A stretch of 60,853 nucleotides of DNA from Nitrospinota bacterium. Lineage in GTDB: Bacteria > Nitrospinota_A > UBA7883 > JACRLM01. This document shows, in pieces, positions 44,466 to 54,240 of this stretch (within the stretch, counting starts at the first letter, position 1; every line of letters begins with the position of its first letter). The DNA is taken from the NCBI GenBank assembly GCA_016235255.1, contig JACRLM010000024.1, positions 1 to 60,853 on the forward strand, in the 5' to 3' direction. The position numbers were made by a program, and so were the translations under genes. The notes beneath the pieces are model-generated. The model worked only from the letters and a program-made list of their open reading frames with translations. It had not been told where the DNA came from and ran no database searches.

Positions 44466-45881
44466 CTAAAGGCCGATGCCGTAATGCTCCAGTTTTTTAT
44501 ACAGGCGGGAACGGTGGATGCCCAGTATCTTTGCCGCCTTGGCCTTGTTGTTGTCGGCCAGCAGCATGGCGCGCTCTATGAGGGCTTTCTCGGCCTCTTC
44601 GAGCGTGGGGACATTCCCGTCTCCTTGGGCTCCCTTGCCGGCGGCCGGCTCTTCCTCCGCGTCCCTGCGGCGTATGGCCTTGTGCAGGCTTAAGTGGCCG
44701 CTTGATATCCAGTCCATATCGGCGTAGGCGTAGCAGCGCTCTATCACGTTCTGGAATTCCCGCACGTTGCCGGGCCAGTCGTAGTTCATCAGAGCTTCCA
44801 TGGCCGTGTCGTCCACCCCTTTTACGGAGCGGTTGAACTTGGAGTTGAACTGGTTGATGAAGAATTTCGCCAGAAGCGGTATGTCCGGCCTCCTGTTGCG
44901 CAACGGGGGCATTTCGATGGGGAGCACGGTTATCCTGTAATACAGGTCCTCGCGGAACCGCCCCTCTTCCACCGCCTCGTCCAGGTCCACGTTTGTTGCG
45001 GCTATTACCCGGACGTTAATGCTTATCTCCTCCGTCCCCCCCACCGGGCGGAGCTTTCCGTCCTGCAACACGCGCAAAAGCTTGGCCTGCGCCTCCTTTG
45101 GAAGCTCCCCTATTTCGTCCAGGAATATGGTACCCCCGTCCGCCGCCTTGAAAAGCCCCTGCGACGAGGAGACCGCCCCGGTGAACGCCCCTTTTTTGTG
45201 GCCGAAAAGCTCCGACTCTATAAGGTCGCTGGGAAGCGAGGCGCAATTCACCGGCACGAACGGTTTTCCGGCCACCTGGCTGGCAAAATGTATCCCCCGC
45301 GCCACAAGCTCCTTGCCGGTGCCCGATTCGCCGGTGATGATCACAGGGCTTGTCACCCGGGCCGCCCCCTGCATCTTCTCGAACACCTCCCGCATCGCCT
45401 CCGATCCGCCGATGATGTTGTCAAACCCGTAGTTGCCCTTAAGCTCGTGGTTGAGCCGGTTGACCTCGTTGCGCGCTTCCGCAAGGTCTAGCTTGAGCGA
45501 GCGGATGCGAAGCATGGCCCGGATGCGGGCGATAAGCTCGTCCATGTCGAAAGGCTTGGTAACATAATCGTCCGCGCCGATCTCAAATCCCTTGAGTTTG
45601 GACTCCTTGTCGTCCTTTGCGGTGAGGAGGATTATGGGGAGGAACTCGTTGACCGCCTGTTCTTTTATCTTGCGGCACGTCTCATACCCGTCCATGCCGG
45701 GCATCATCACGTCCAGCAGCACCAGGTCTGGGGATATTTTCTCCAGTTCGCCAAGCGCAACAATCCCTGACGGAACGCACACCACATCGTAGCCCCGCCG
45801 GGTGAGCCTGCCTTTGAGCAGGGCGAGGTTGTCCTCCTCGTCGTCCACCGCAAGGATAAGATGTTTTGTTTCTTCAGCCAT
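44466..45881 (-). CDS. NtrC-family sigma-54-dependent response regulator
   Basis: Receiver (LILAVDDEEDN, phosphoacceptor VLLDVMMPGMDG, TKPFDMDE), AAA+ with GESGTGKELVARGI, KKGAFTGAVSSSQG, GGTIFLDEIGEL, and a Fis-type helix-turn-helix with KAAKILGIHRSRLYKKLEHYGI. ATG 45881 gives the normal receiver start; the frame open to 45956 adds 25 residues from the spacer. It is separated from the next regulator by 131 bases and convergent with the CapD-type gene. Confidence 0.93.
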   Translation of the reverse strand: MAEETKHLILAVDDEEDNLALLKGRLTRRGYDVVCVPSGIVALGELEKISPDLVLLDVMMPGMDGYETCRKIKEQAVNEFLPIILLTAKDDKESKLKGFEIGADDYVTKPFDMDELIARIRAMLRIRSLKLDLAEARNEVNRLNHELKGNYGFDNIIGGSEAMREVFEKMQGAARVTSPVIITGESGTGKELVARGIHFASQVAGKPFVPVNCASLPSDLIESELFGHKKGAFTGAVSSSQGLFKAADGGTIFLDEIGELPKEAQAKLLRVLQDGKLRPVGGTEEISINVRVIAATNVDLDEAVEEGRFREDLYYRITVLPIEMPPLRNRRPDIPLLAKFFINQFNSKFNRSVKGVDDTAMEALMNYDWPGNVREFQNVIERCYAYADMDWISSGHLSLHKAIRRRDAEEEPAAGKGAQGDGNVPTLEEAEKALIERAMLLADNNKAKAAKILGIHRSRLYKKLEHYGIGL

Positions 45882-46012
45882 GTTCCACCAGATGTCCGGC
45901 CTCAATGGAGGCGTTTGTATTCCCCTGACAAACCCCGGGCTAAAGCAATTTATCACAACGGGCGGGGATTGTGAACGCCGTAAAGCTCATATAGCGTCCG
46001 GCTGGAGCCAGG

Positions 46013-47398
46013 TCACTTAAAATCGTCCCTGTCGAGCCCGTATTTGCGCATTTTGTCGAAAAGGGAGCGGGGGGGTATCTCCATGATCGCCGCCGCCTCT
46101 TTGAGGTTGCCCCCCGTCCGTTTCAACGCTTCGCTGATGAACTCCTTTTCGAAGGCGTTCACGCTCTCCCGGAGCGATCCGGAAGCCGCGGCTCTTGGCG
46201 TTTGGCCGCCCGGGACTTCCCAGTCCGTTATCTGGTCTCCCGGGCATTTTAGCGCCAGCGCGGCGATGGTGTTCTTAAGCTCCCGCACGTTGCCCGGCCA
46301 CGAATAGGACACAAGCTTGTCCATGACAACTGGCGATATCCCCATCTCCCCCTTCTCGTAGAATTTGAGACTTTCCCACAGGAAAGCATGCGCAAGGACC
46401 GGTATGTCCTCCCTCCTTTCCCGCAACGCCGGCACACGGATGACCGCCGCGCCGAGCCTGTGGTAAAGGTCCGCCCGGAACAGCCCCTTTTCGGCCAGCG
46501 CCGGAATGTCCTGGTTGCTGGCGGCCACTATGCGCACGTCAACGGGTACGGACTCGTTTGATCCGATCCGGGTGATGCGCTTCTCCTCTATCGCGCGCAA
46601 TATCCCCGCCTGCACGGCCATGGGGGCGCTGTTTATCTCGTCGAGCAACAATGTGCCCCCGGAGGCGAATTCAAACTTTCCCGTCTTGCGAGAGTCCGCC
46701 CCGGTGAAGGCCCCCTTCTCGCATCCGAAAAGCTCCACGAACGCAAGCGATTCAGGGATGGACGCCATGTTCAGCGCGACAAAGGGGCCAGCCGCCCTGG
46801 CCGACCTTGCATGAAGCGCCCTGGCCACAAGCTCCTTTCCGGATCCTGTCTCCCCCGTCACAAGGGCCGTTAGCATGACCCCGGCATAAACGTTGATCTC
46901 ATCTTTGAGCTTTGCCACCTCCGGTGATTTTCCCAGAATCCCGCAATATCCTTCCCGGTCCCCCAGCGCCGCGGCCAGCTCGTCCTTTAGCTGCCTTGCC
47001 TGGTAAAGGAGGTTGGCCTTTTCCACGGCCCGCGCCACGGAAGCGAGCATCACGTCCGCCTCGAAAGGCTTTTCCACGAAATCGTAGGCGCCTTTTTTCA
47101 TCGCGTCCACTGCGGTGGAGACGTCCCCGTGGCCTGTCATTATTATCACCGGGCCCATGACCCCCATTTTCACAAGTTTTTCCAGCAGTTTCGTTCCGGC
47201 CATGCCCCCGAGCCTGATATCAACAATGAAACAGCGGGCCGCGCCTATCCCCTGCCACGAAAGGAGGTCTTCTCCGGAAACAAACGTGACTGCGGCGTAT
47301 TTCTTGAGTTCGAGCATTTCGGCGAGGGATTCGCGCACCGCCGCCGCGTCGTCCACTATTGCCACCGTGGCGGCCTTTTCAGGCATGTCCATGTTCAT
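46013..47398 (-). CDS. NtrC/DctD-type sigma-54 response regulator
   Basis: Receiver (VAIVDDAAAVRESLA, phosphoacceptor in FIVDIRLGG, EKPFEAD), AAA+ with GETGSGKELVARAL, EKGAFTGADSRKTG and GGTLLLDEINSA, then a Fis-type helix-turn-helix LKEAAAIMEIPPRSLFDKM. The start overlaps the kinase gene by 20 bases, so the kinase at 47379 is its cognate partner, an arrangement like DctB/DctD. Confidence 0.93.
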   Translation of the reverse strand: MNMDMPEKAATVAIVDDAAAVRESLAEMLELKKYAAVTFVSGEDLLSWQGIGAARCFIVDIRLGGMAGTKLLEKLVKMGVMGPVIIMTGHGDVSTAVDAMKKGAYDFVEKPFEADVMLASVARAVEKANLLYQARQLKDELAAALGDREGYCGILGKSPEVAKLKDEINVYAGVMLTALVTGETGSGKELVARALHARSARAAGPFVALNMASIPESLAFVELFGCEKGAFTGADSRKTGKFEFASGGTLLLDEINSAPMAVQAGILRAIEEKRITRIGSNESVPVDVRIVAASNQDIPALAEKGLFRADLYHRLGAAVIRVPALRERREDIPVLAHAFLWESLKFYEKGEMGISPVVMDKLVSYSWPGNVRELKNTIAALALKCPGDQITDWEVPGGQTPRAAASGSLRESVNAFEKEFISEALKRTGGNLKEAAAIMEIPPRSLFDKMRKYGLDRDDFK

Positions 47399-49232
47399 CG
47401 CTCTTCAACATTATCGAAAAAACCGCGCCCCCTCCCGGAATGGAGCGGGCGGTGATCTCCCCCCCGTGATCGTGTATTATCCGGCGGGATATCGCAAGCC
47501 CCAGCCCGCATCCCTCCTTTTTGCTCTTGGTGGTGAAAAACGGGTCGAATATCTTCTCCGCCACTTCCGGGGCGAACCCTGCGCCGTTGTCTTCCACCGA
47601 CACAAGGATATGCCCGTCGCCCAGCCTGTGGGTTGTCACGCGGATGCGTCTTTCATCCTTTCCCTCCGAGGCTTCCATCGCGTTGTTTATGACGTTGACA
47701 AGCGACTGCTCGAGCCGAAGCTGGCTGCCAGGCACGCAGGCAAGCCCGCTGGAAAGCTCCGTGGTCACCGTCACCCCGTTTTTTTTCATTGTCGGCGAAA
47801 GCATGTCCAGCGTCCTTTCGATCAGGTGGTTTACGTCCACTTTGGTCACTGATGAATCGCCGGAGCCCGCGAACGTCTTCAGGTCCTTGATGAACTCCTT
47901 TCCCCGGCGCACCTGCCCGGCGATTTTGGCCAGGCTTTCGCGGACCTTGTCCATTTGCGGCGGATCCATGTCCAGGTATTCCCTGGCTATCTCCGCGTAA
48001 TTCATTATCCCGGTGAACGGCTGGTTCATCTCGTGGGCCACCCCGGCGGACATTTCGCCCAGCGACGAAAGCCGGTTTAAGTGGACAATCTCCGCCGTGC
48101 GCTGGGCCACCAGCCGCTCCACCATTTCGTTTCTCCTGACAAGGCCGGCCAACTGCCATGTGAGCGCCAAAGTGACCGCAACCCCGCTCCAGAACGCCAT
48201 CGCGGCGTGGGAGCTTTTTTCAAGCTGGAGGTATTCGGCGGCCGGCATGAACACCGCCGACCACGGCCTTCCGGCCACGTTCATGCCCCTCGCAATGTTG
48301 TACTTTCCGAACACGTCGCCATGAATGTCCGCCGGATGCTCCTCCAGGTAATTGTCAGGTTTGCCGGCGTCCATTATGAAGCGATCCGCAATGGGAATGG
48401 TTGTGTCGTGCATGTCGTAAAGGTGGACATGTATCCCTTCCATATCAATGCTCGAAAGCGAGGAGGTGACAAGTTTGCCGGCGTCAAAGACCGCCATGGC
48501 AAATCCAAACGGCGGGTCTTCTTTCCCCACGGCCGCGCCGGACGCCCAATTTTTATCAAGCGGCCAGAACACGAAAATGTATTTTGCGTTATCACCGCCG
48601 CCCGGCAGTTTCACGGGCCCCGTGGAATACGGCCCCCGCCTGGCCCGGCACATGTCCATTGCGCCCTTGAAAACGGGATCGGATGAAAAATCCAGCCCTT
48701 CAAGATTTTTATCCGGCCCGGCGGGGGTGACAAGATAAAGCGGATAATAATCGTTCGCCCCGTTAGCCGGCTTGACGGAGCCGTCCTTTTCCTTTTGCCT
48801 GATTGTAAAACCCGCCCCTCCGTTTTTTCGCGCCGCTTTTTCGAAAGCATGGACGCTCACGCCTTTGATCAACGGAAGGAAGCCGATCATGCGCACGCTT
48901 CCATATCTTGAAACCATGTGGCCGCTGATAACGTCAAACTCGGCGCGGAAGGAAGCCATTTTGTTGTATAAACCGCCGCGCATTTCGGCGTTTATCCATA
49001 TCCACACCGATTCAAGGGCGGCAAGCCTTTCATTTACGCCGTTTTGGATGGATGCGGTCAGGTTGCCCGTTTTGGAGCGGAACCCGCTTTCAAACCGGTC
49101 TTCCTCCAGCGCGCGCAACTCGCCGTATATGGCGCCTGAAAGGCTTATGCCCACAATCAACACCGCGGCGGCATACGGTTTGCTCAGAAATGGGCTCCAC
49201 CACGGCTTTTTGCCGTTCGTCATTTTTTCCAT
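47379..49232 (-). CDS. CHASE-domain sensor histidine kinase
   Basis: Membrane helix at about 17-37, a periplasmic CHASE-like domain (RYGSVRMIGFLPLIKGVSVHAFE and the FSSDPVFKGAMD segment), a second helix at about 345-365, then the HisKA domain with MSAGVAHEMNQPFTGIMNY, and the ATPase with N-box NVINNAMEASEG, DNGAGFAPEV, FFTTKSKKEGCGLGLAIS. It would sense a small external ligand and phosphorylate the overlapping regulator. The ligand is unknown. Confidence 0.88.
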   Translation of the reverse strand: MEKMTNGKKPWWSPFLSKPYAAAVLIVGISLSGAIYGELRALEEDRFESGFRSKTGNLTASIQNGVNERLAALESVWIWINAEMRGGLYNKMASFRAEFDVISGHMVSRYGSVRMIGFLPLIKGVSVHAFEKAARKNGGAGFTIRQKEKDGSVKPANGANDYYPLYLVTPAGPDKNLEGLDFSSDPVFKGAMDMCRARRGPYSTGPVKLPGGGDNAKYIFVFWPLDKNWASGAAVGKEDPPFGFAMAVFDAGKLVTSSLSSIDMEGIHVHLYDMHDTTIPIADRFIMDAGKPDNYLEEHPADIHGDVFGKYNIARGMNVAGRPWSAVFMPAAEYLQLEKSSHAAMAFWSGVAVTLALTWQLAGLVRRNEMVERLVAQRTAEIVHLNRLSSLGEMSAGVAHEMNQPFTGIMNYAEIAREYLDMDPPQMDKVRESLAKIAGQVRRGKEFIKDLKTFAGSGDSSVTKVDVNHLIERTLDMLSPTMKKNGVTVTTELSSGLACVPGSQLRLEQSLVNVINNAMEASEGKDERRIRVTTHRLGDGHILVSVEDNGAGFAPEVAEKIFDPFFTTKSKKEGCGLGLAISRRIIHDHGGEITARSIPGGGAVFSIMLKSDEHGHA

Positions 49233-49290
49233 GGATGATTATTTTAATACCGGCGCGGCGCGGTTTAAAGACATATCGCGGGAAAAGGGG

Positions 49291-49318
49291 GGCCGGGGGG
49301 GGTAAAACCTCCCCGGCC
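49291..49318 (-). terminator. terminator after the pilus operon
   Basis: GGCCGGGGGGG (49291-49301) pairs with CCTCCCCGGCC (49308-49318), eleven positions with one G-T, around a six-base loop. On the minus strand it is followed by CCCCTTTT. It lies beyond the small frame at 49351 and so would end the pilV-pilY1 transcript. Confidence 0.6.
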
Positions 49319-49350
49319 TGGGGAAACCGGCTAAGCCGATGTGGGGAGGC

Positions 49351-49455
49351 TCAGCCGAAACAAAAACACATAAGCGCCATGCCGCCGCCGGGCAGAAGCC
49401 CCATCCCCATGAAGATGAAGTGGCTCATCAACTGGACAAAAGGGCCTCTGCTCAT
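49351..49455 (-). CDS. possible small hydrophobic peptide (34 aa)
   Basis: ATG at 49455 with AAGGAT just upstream opens 34 codons: MSRGPFVQLMSHFIFMGMGL then PGGGMALMCFCFG. It is hydrophobic, Met- and Gly-rich and could be a membrane peptide. It sits between pilY1 and the terminator, so it would be on the pilus transcript. Too short to be sure. Confidence 0.35.
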   Translation of the reverse strand: MSRGPFVQLMSHFIFMGMGLLPGGGMALMCFCFG

Positions 49456-49491
49456 ATCCTTGCCTTGGGCGCGGGTTTTTAGGCCGGGCGC

Positions 49492-52400
49492 TCATTTCTC
49501 CTCCCACGAAAGGACATGGACGTTCACCGGCGTGCCCGACGAGAAGTCCTCGTTGCCCACCTGGATCACCTGCCCGTCCCTCGATGAGACATACGCGTGC
49601 CCCTTCTTGATATAGACCGACCCGCGTGAGTTGGCAGTGTCCAGCGTGAACGTGGCGGCCCCGGTCTTCATGTCTATGGCGTGAAGCTTGCCGACGCTGG
49701 TGGTGGAGTTGATGTCGTCCCTCGGGTTGGCGCTCTCGCCGGTGCCGAACATGGTGTTCACGTACACTATGCCGTTGGCCACAGTGGGCGATCCCCACAC
49801 CTTTTCGCCCACCGCGAGGTTCTGTTGCCAGAGGAACGTGCCCGCGCCGTTCAAGGTGGATGGCGTGGCCAACTTGTCCGTGATGTCTATGGCGATGATG
49901 GAATGGATGTAGCTTGCGTCCGCCGGGGCGAAATCCGCGCCGCCGGTCCCGAAGATCACGATGAAGTGGAAGTTCTCGTCAACGGCGATCGTGGGGGGCG
50001 CCGAGATCGGATAGTTGACGCCCGCGTTGCTGACTGTGGCGCCCGAGCCGCCGTTGAACAACGGTATGCCGGCCCCGTTCACGTTCGAGCCGGTCAGGGC
50101 GTCAAGCTCCCATAGCCGGCCGTCCATGTCGCCCACAATCACTTCGTCTATATATCCGTCACGGGTCTTGTCAAGCAACACTATGGCGCCCGGAAGCTCG
50201 TTCTGCGTGCCGCTGTAGTCCACGGAGAACCTCCACAGCGTGGCCCCCGTCTTAAGATCAAAGGCAAACACCTGCACCCCCCCCATCTCCGCGGGAATGG
50301 CGCTGGTGTTGACCACCTTGGTGGTCGCGGCGAAAACCATCGCCTGCACGGAGCCGCCCGCGTCAAGCACGGGTCCTATCGCCGTCTTGTAGCCGTTGCC
50401 CATCACCTCCAGGCCGGTGGAGGGATTGGTTCCCACGGTCTCCCACTTGAGCGACGGGCTGGTCGGATCCGTGATGTCCATGGCGATGATGCTTCGGGAC
50501 GCGCCGTACTTGCCGTGCAGGGTCGTCAGAATGGTGCGCCACTGCTTGTCGGTGCCCGGGTTGTTGTCGTGGTCGTAATACGCCTCCGACACGGTCGGCG
50601 ACGCGTCCGCGCCGGGGAACGGCTGGACTGGGTTAGTAATTGTGCGATCGTCCTTCAAGGCGCCAAGCTGGCTCTTTGGAACGTAGCCCCAAAGTTCCGT
50701 GACCGCCCCCGCCCCGCCGTGAAGGGAATTGACGTTGAACGCCTCCAGAACTCCGTCCAGCGTGCCGAAATACGCCGTCACCGGGCGCGTGGCGTTGGAC
50801 CTGTTGTACGGTTTGACTATCGCCGCCGCCGAATGTTCCACGGCGCCAAGCCTGTTGGCCATGTCCGCTCCGGTGGAGGTCTTGCCCCGGATCCGGTTTA
50901 CCACCTTGTCATATGCGGCTGTGTTGCCCGCATAGGGGACAGACATGCTCAGCGCGGTCTGGAAGCTTGTGTTCGTCCCAAGCTGGGCCGTGGTGAAAGG
51001 TATCATGTTCGCCCCGTCAACGGACGTATATAACGTCCTGCTTGAGGAAGCCGGCACACTGTCCGCCAGGTCCGCCAATGGCGTGCTGCTTGCCGAGGTG
51101 GCGTCATACGCTTTCATATGCCCCCTATAGGAGGGATACGCGAAAGACCCCTGGTAAAGAGTATTGTCCATCACCACCGGCGAAGAACGCATATAGTCCA
51201 CGTCCACCACGGTGTATTGAAGGTTAAATAGCGTATTGAGCACGTAGCGCACGCCGGCCACGTTGGTGAAGGAACAATCGGAGTTGTTCACGCAGCTGAC
51301 GCCGCTTCCCGTGCTGGGGCTTTCTATACTGTAGCTGCTCGATATGGAGTACGTGTGCCCGGAGCTCTCCTCGGAACTGTAAAGCGTGCTGCCATCCGTC
51401 GTGTCGGAAAGTTTTTTGGTTTTCTGGCTGGAGCTTCCGCCGGTCCAGGACGCCCTGATGGAGGATATGCTTATCGCCGATGTGCCCAGGTTGGTCACCA
51501 CGACGCCGCTTATCTTCTTGTCTCCGGATATCGTGGCGGAGGCGAAGTTGAGCTGAAGGATGGTTCCCACCGTGACGTCGTGGGCTGCCTTGCTTACGTT
51601 GCTGGCGGTGACTGTGCATGGGGAGCCAGCGGTGCAACTTGCGCTCCCTCCGGTGTAAGTCACCACGAATGTGTACACTTCGCTTCCAATGTTGGACTTC
51701 TGTTCAAAATCCCAGTTGTGAACACCGGTTGTAAGGGCGGTGCTCCCGCCGGAACTGCACGTGGCGTATTTGTGCCCGCCAAGGTATACGACGTAGCCCT
51801 TGGTATCGTCGCCATTCTTCCTGCCGCCTGTGTAATAATCCCACTGGTCGGTGGTGGTGGTAAGGTTTCCGTCGGCGTCGTCATAGGTGAACCTGGAGAC
51901 GGTGGAGTTATACTGCGCCGGCTGGCTTGGCACAGGAGTGAAGTTGCTGTCGTATGTCTCCGCTGGTGATGGCGGAGCGTTCTGGGTGAAGGGGCGCCAA
52001 TTGTGGAGGTGGCCGCCCTCGGGAGCGTATGTGTAGTCACCCACCTGCGAGAAGGGCGCCGTCGTGTCGTGATAAATGATCTTCGCGGAGTCATTCGTGC
52101 CGCCGTCATGGTCTATGCCGTAATTTGTGAGGAAATGGCCGTTTTGGCTGTGCTCGAACACCTCGATGCTGGCGCATTCGGCGAAAAGGGAGTTGCCCGC
52201 GTCCAGGAACGAGGCCACGTTCGTTACTATGTCTTCAACGTCCGTGATACCGTTACCGTTGCCGTCGGTGCTATATGACGAATAACCGGTCCAGTGAGGC
52301 GCCCACAGAATCGTGTAGCCTCCGGACGCCAACGCCCCGTCGCGCACATTGTTGGGCGAGACGATGGTGTAAACGTCCGTGCAGATGCCCGCCAGCCGCA

Positions 52401-52971
52401 GGTACGACTCCAGTATCTGAGCGTTGCCGGTGGTCAGGTCCTCCACGCTGTTGAGAAGGGCCAGTTTCGGCGGAGTGCCTTTAAGCTCCCGCGACACGTT
52501 GGCGGTGAACGCTATGTTGGCCTTGTGGACGTCCACAGGCGTCCACCCCGCGTCGTTTATGATCGTCTCTATCTGGGACTGGGTGAGCCCGTCCTGCGTG
52601 GTGATGACAAACGGAGCGCCCGAGTATGACACGGTGGAACCCACCCCGGACACAGCCGACGTTCCTCCGGCATGGTTGTACAATGAAACCACGGGCGACA
52701 CAGTGGTGGAGCTTATCGTGATGTCCGGCGCGCTTATCGTGGTTTTCGACTCGTCTATAATCCAGTACACCGTGCCGCCGGCCTTTAGAATCTGGAACAC
52801 GAGGCCATAGGCCATGAATATACCCTTGTCCGCGGAAGGCTGATAGGTGGAGTTCATCGGGATGATGTAGCTTCCCGAGGGGAACGTCCTGCTGTTTGCG
52901 CCGGCCGTGGAAGGCCACAGCGCCGAAGCGGTGAACGCAATCAACGCAAATAAAACTGTAAGCTTTTTCAT
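49492..52971 (-). CDS. pilY1: PilY1-like type IV pilus protein
   Basis: A secreted 1159-residue protein with signal peptide (first 25 residues). The C-terminal part from about residue 620 is the PilY1/PilC beta-propeller: YMRSSPVVMDNTLYQG, PVTAYFGTLDGVLEAFN, ELWGYVPKSQLGAL, WRTILTTLHGKYGASRSIIAMD, and the calcium-loop-like DKTRDGYIDEVIVGD. PilY1 acts at the pilus tip in adhesion and retraction control. The N-terminal half lacks an obvious von Willebrand A domain; PKLALLNSVEDLTTGN to ILWAPHWTGYSS and SFLDAGNSLFAECASIEVFEH look like an amidotransferase/ThuA-like alpha-beta fold instead. It overlaps the pilX-like gene by four bases. Confidence 0.85.
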   Translation of the reverse strand: MKKLTVLFALIAFTASALWPSTAGANSRTFPSGSYIIPMNSTYQPSADKGIFMAYGLVFQILKAGGTVYWIIDESKTTISAPDITISSTTVSPVVSLYNHAGGTSAVSGVGSTVSYSGAPFVITTQDGLTQSQIETIINDAGWTPVDVHKANIAFTANVSRELKGTPPKLALLNSVEDLTTGNAQILESYLRLAGICTDVYTIVSPNNVRDGALASGGYTILWAPHWTGYSSYSTDGNGNGITDVEDIVTNVASFLDAGNSLFAECASIEVFEHSQNGHFLTNYGIDHDGGTNDSAKIIYHDTTAPFSQVGDYTYAPEGGHLHNWRPFTQNAPPSPAETYDSNFTPVPSQPAQYNSTVSRFTYDDADGNLTTTTDQWDYYTGGRKNGDDTKGYVVYLGGHKYATCSSGGSTALTTGVHNWDFEQKSNIGSEVYTFVVTYTGGSASCTAGSPCTVTASNVSKAAHDVTVGTILQLNFASATISGDKKISGVVVTNLGTSAISISSIRASWTGGSSSQKTKKLSDTTDGSTLYSSEESSGHTYSISSSYSIESPSTGSGVSCVNNSDCSFTNVAGVRYVLNTLFNLQYTVVDVDYMRSSPVVMDNTLYQGSFAYPSYRGHMKAYDATSASSTPLADLADSVPASSSRTLYTSVDGANMIPFTTAQLGTNTSFQTALSMSVPYAGNTAAYDKVVNRIRGKTSTGADMANRLGAVEHSAAAIVKPYNRSNATRPVTAYFGTLDGVLEAFNVNSLHGGAGAVTELWGYVPKSQLGALKDDRTITNPVQPFPGADASPTVSEAYYDHDNNPGTDKQWRTILTTLHGKYGASRSIIAMDITDPTSPSLKWETVGTNPSTGLEVMGNGYKTAIGPVLDAGGSVQAMVFAATTKVVNTSAIPAEMGGVQVFAFDLKTGATLWRFSVDYSGTQNELPGAIVLLDKTRDGYIDEVIVGDMDGRLWELDALTGSNVNGAGIPLFNGGSGATVSNAGVNYPISAPPTIAVDENFHFIVIFGTGGADFAPADASYIHSIIAIDITDKLATPSTLNGAGTFLWQQNLAVGEKVWGSPTVANGIVYVNTMFGTGESANPRDDINSTTSVGKLHAIDMKTGAATFTLDTANSRGSVYIKKGHAYVSSRDGQVIQVGNEDFSSGTPVNVHVLSWEEK

Positions 52972-53591
52972 TGGAATGAACCTCTTTGTGAACCGGCGAC
53001 GTCCTTAGCTTCCGCCTTGGCCCAGCCCAGGTTGGCTTCGCCGTAATGCTCCTGGGCTATATGCTGGTCCTGCGCGTCGTTCTCTATAAGGGCCACGATT
53101 TTTCTTGTCACCATCTTCGTACCCGATCCGGACTCGCCGTTTCCGACAAGCCATATGCGGTTGTCCGCGTCCACGGAAAGGTTGGGATCGGTGTCGCTGT
53201 TATCGCAAACGCACACGTTGTACAACTGGCGTCCGTTGACGGTCACACTCTTGATGTTGCTGGTGGCGGCCGAATCGCAGGTGACCGCCCACGGGTTGCA
53301 CTGGGCGCCAACCGCCAGCCCGGAAACGGGATGGGCCGCCAGCATCGCGTCCCAGTTGCCGTCCGGATTGGTCCCGTCGGCGTTGTTGGCGTTGTCGTTG
53401 AGCGTTATCCGCCCATGCTCCAGCCCCGCCTCCGTGGCGGTGAAGGCGCTCTGCGCGGACTTGTAACGGACGGTGTTGCTCATCGCCATGTTCACCCTTT
53501 TGACCAGCACTATGGCAAGCCCGGAAAGGATCACGATGGCCAGCAGCGCTATAAGAAGCGCCGAGCCTTTTCTTGAATTCAATGTTCTCAT
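52968..53591 (-). CDS. pilX: PilX-like minor pilin/pilus assembly protein
   Basis: MRTLNSRKGSALLIALLAIVILSGLAIVLV at the N-terminus gives a basic start and one long hydrophobic helix like PilX N-domain proteins; the pilin cleavage Glu is not present in the usual place. A helix continues (YKSAQSAFTATEAGLEHGRI) with the A-x-E-A-G-x-E motif typical of PilX/PulK-like proteins. Calling rests on this and its place between pilW and pilY1. Confidence 0.8.
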   Translation of the reverse strand: MRTLNSRKGSALLIALLAIVILSGLAIVLVKRVNMAMSNTVRYKSAQSAFTATEAGLEHGRITLNDNANNADGTNPDGNWDAMLAAHPVSGLAVGAQCNPWAVTCDSAATSNIKSVTVNGRQLYNVCVCDNSDTDPNLSVDADNRIWLVGNGESGSGTKMVTRKIVALIENDAQDQHIAQEHYGEANLGWAKAEAKDVAGSQRGSFQ

Positions 53592-53601
53592 GGCGTTGTC
53601 C

Positions 53602-54240
53602 TCAATCCACCAGGAAGTTTCTCGGCTTGACCTGGAAGGTGGTGGCGGTGGTCATATAGGCCCCGGTCCGCTCCGTCTTCGGCGTCCTGCCGGTGATGGT
53701 CACTTTTATTTTTCTGATGGTGTCCCTGTTCGCCTGGGTGGAAGTGTCGGCGATCAGGGTCCCCGCGGAATCATAATATTGGAATGCGATGGAGGTGATG
53801 TCCGCCCCAATGGGCTGAATGGTCGCGGCGGTGTTGTCCGCCAGCACAAGCCTCGGATGCGCCGCGTCGTAGTTTGGGTCCGCGGCGTTGTCCAGCCGGA
53901 TGGTGTAAGGCTCCCGGGTCCCGTCGCTGTCCTTGTCGGTGGAGTAGGTGATTGAGTCCGCCGCGGCGGCTGTGATCGCGCTGGCGTTCATGCCGCTCAA
54001 GGCCCCGCTCCGGTAACCTATCATCCGCACCGCCTTGTTCACCCTCTCGGACGCAAGCTCCATATTGGTTATCATCTCTATCCGGTTCATCTCCGTGGCG
54101 TAGCTTCTGCTTTGCGTGGAGATGACCACCACAAGCGCCATTATCATGGCGATGGAGGCCATCATGCCCACCAGCATTTCGATGAGCGACACGCCACCGC
54201 GGCCGGAAACGATCTTTAAGACGGCTGCCTTGTTTCTCAT
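53602..54240 (-). CDS. pilW: PilW-like minor pilin
   Basis: Type IV prepilin-like: RGGVSLIEMLVGMMASIAMIM shows the Gly before the cleavage site, the Glu at position 5 and the hydrophobic helix, followed by a C-terminal globular domain with beta strands (ADITSIAFQYYDSAGTLI). The start overlaps the pilV stop by one base (TAATG). 212 residues. The leader before the cleavage site is 15 residues. Confidence 0.85.
   Translation of the reverse strand: MRNKAAVLKIVSGRGGVSLIEMLVGMMASIAMIMALVVVISTQSRSYATEMNRIEMITNMELASERVNKAVRMIGYRSGALSGMNASAITAAAADSITYSTDKDSDGTREPYTIRLDNAADPNYDAAHPRLVLADNTAATIQPIGADITSIAFQYYDSAGTLIADTSTQANRDTIRKIKVTITGRTPKTERTGAYMTTATTFQVKPRNFLVD

Noticed and set aside
44452..45881. 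A two-component pair linking the regulator at 44466 to the kinase at 47379.
   Set aside because: The kinase overlaps the regulator at 46013, which is the better partner; the regulator at 44466 is separated by 131 bases.
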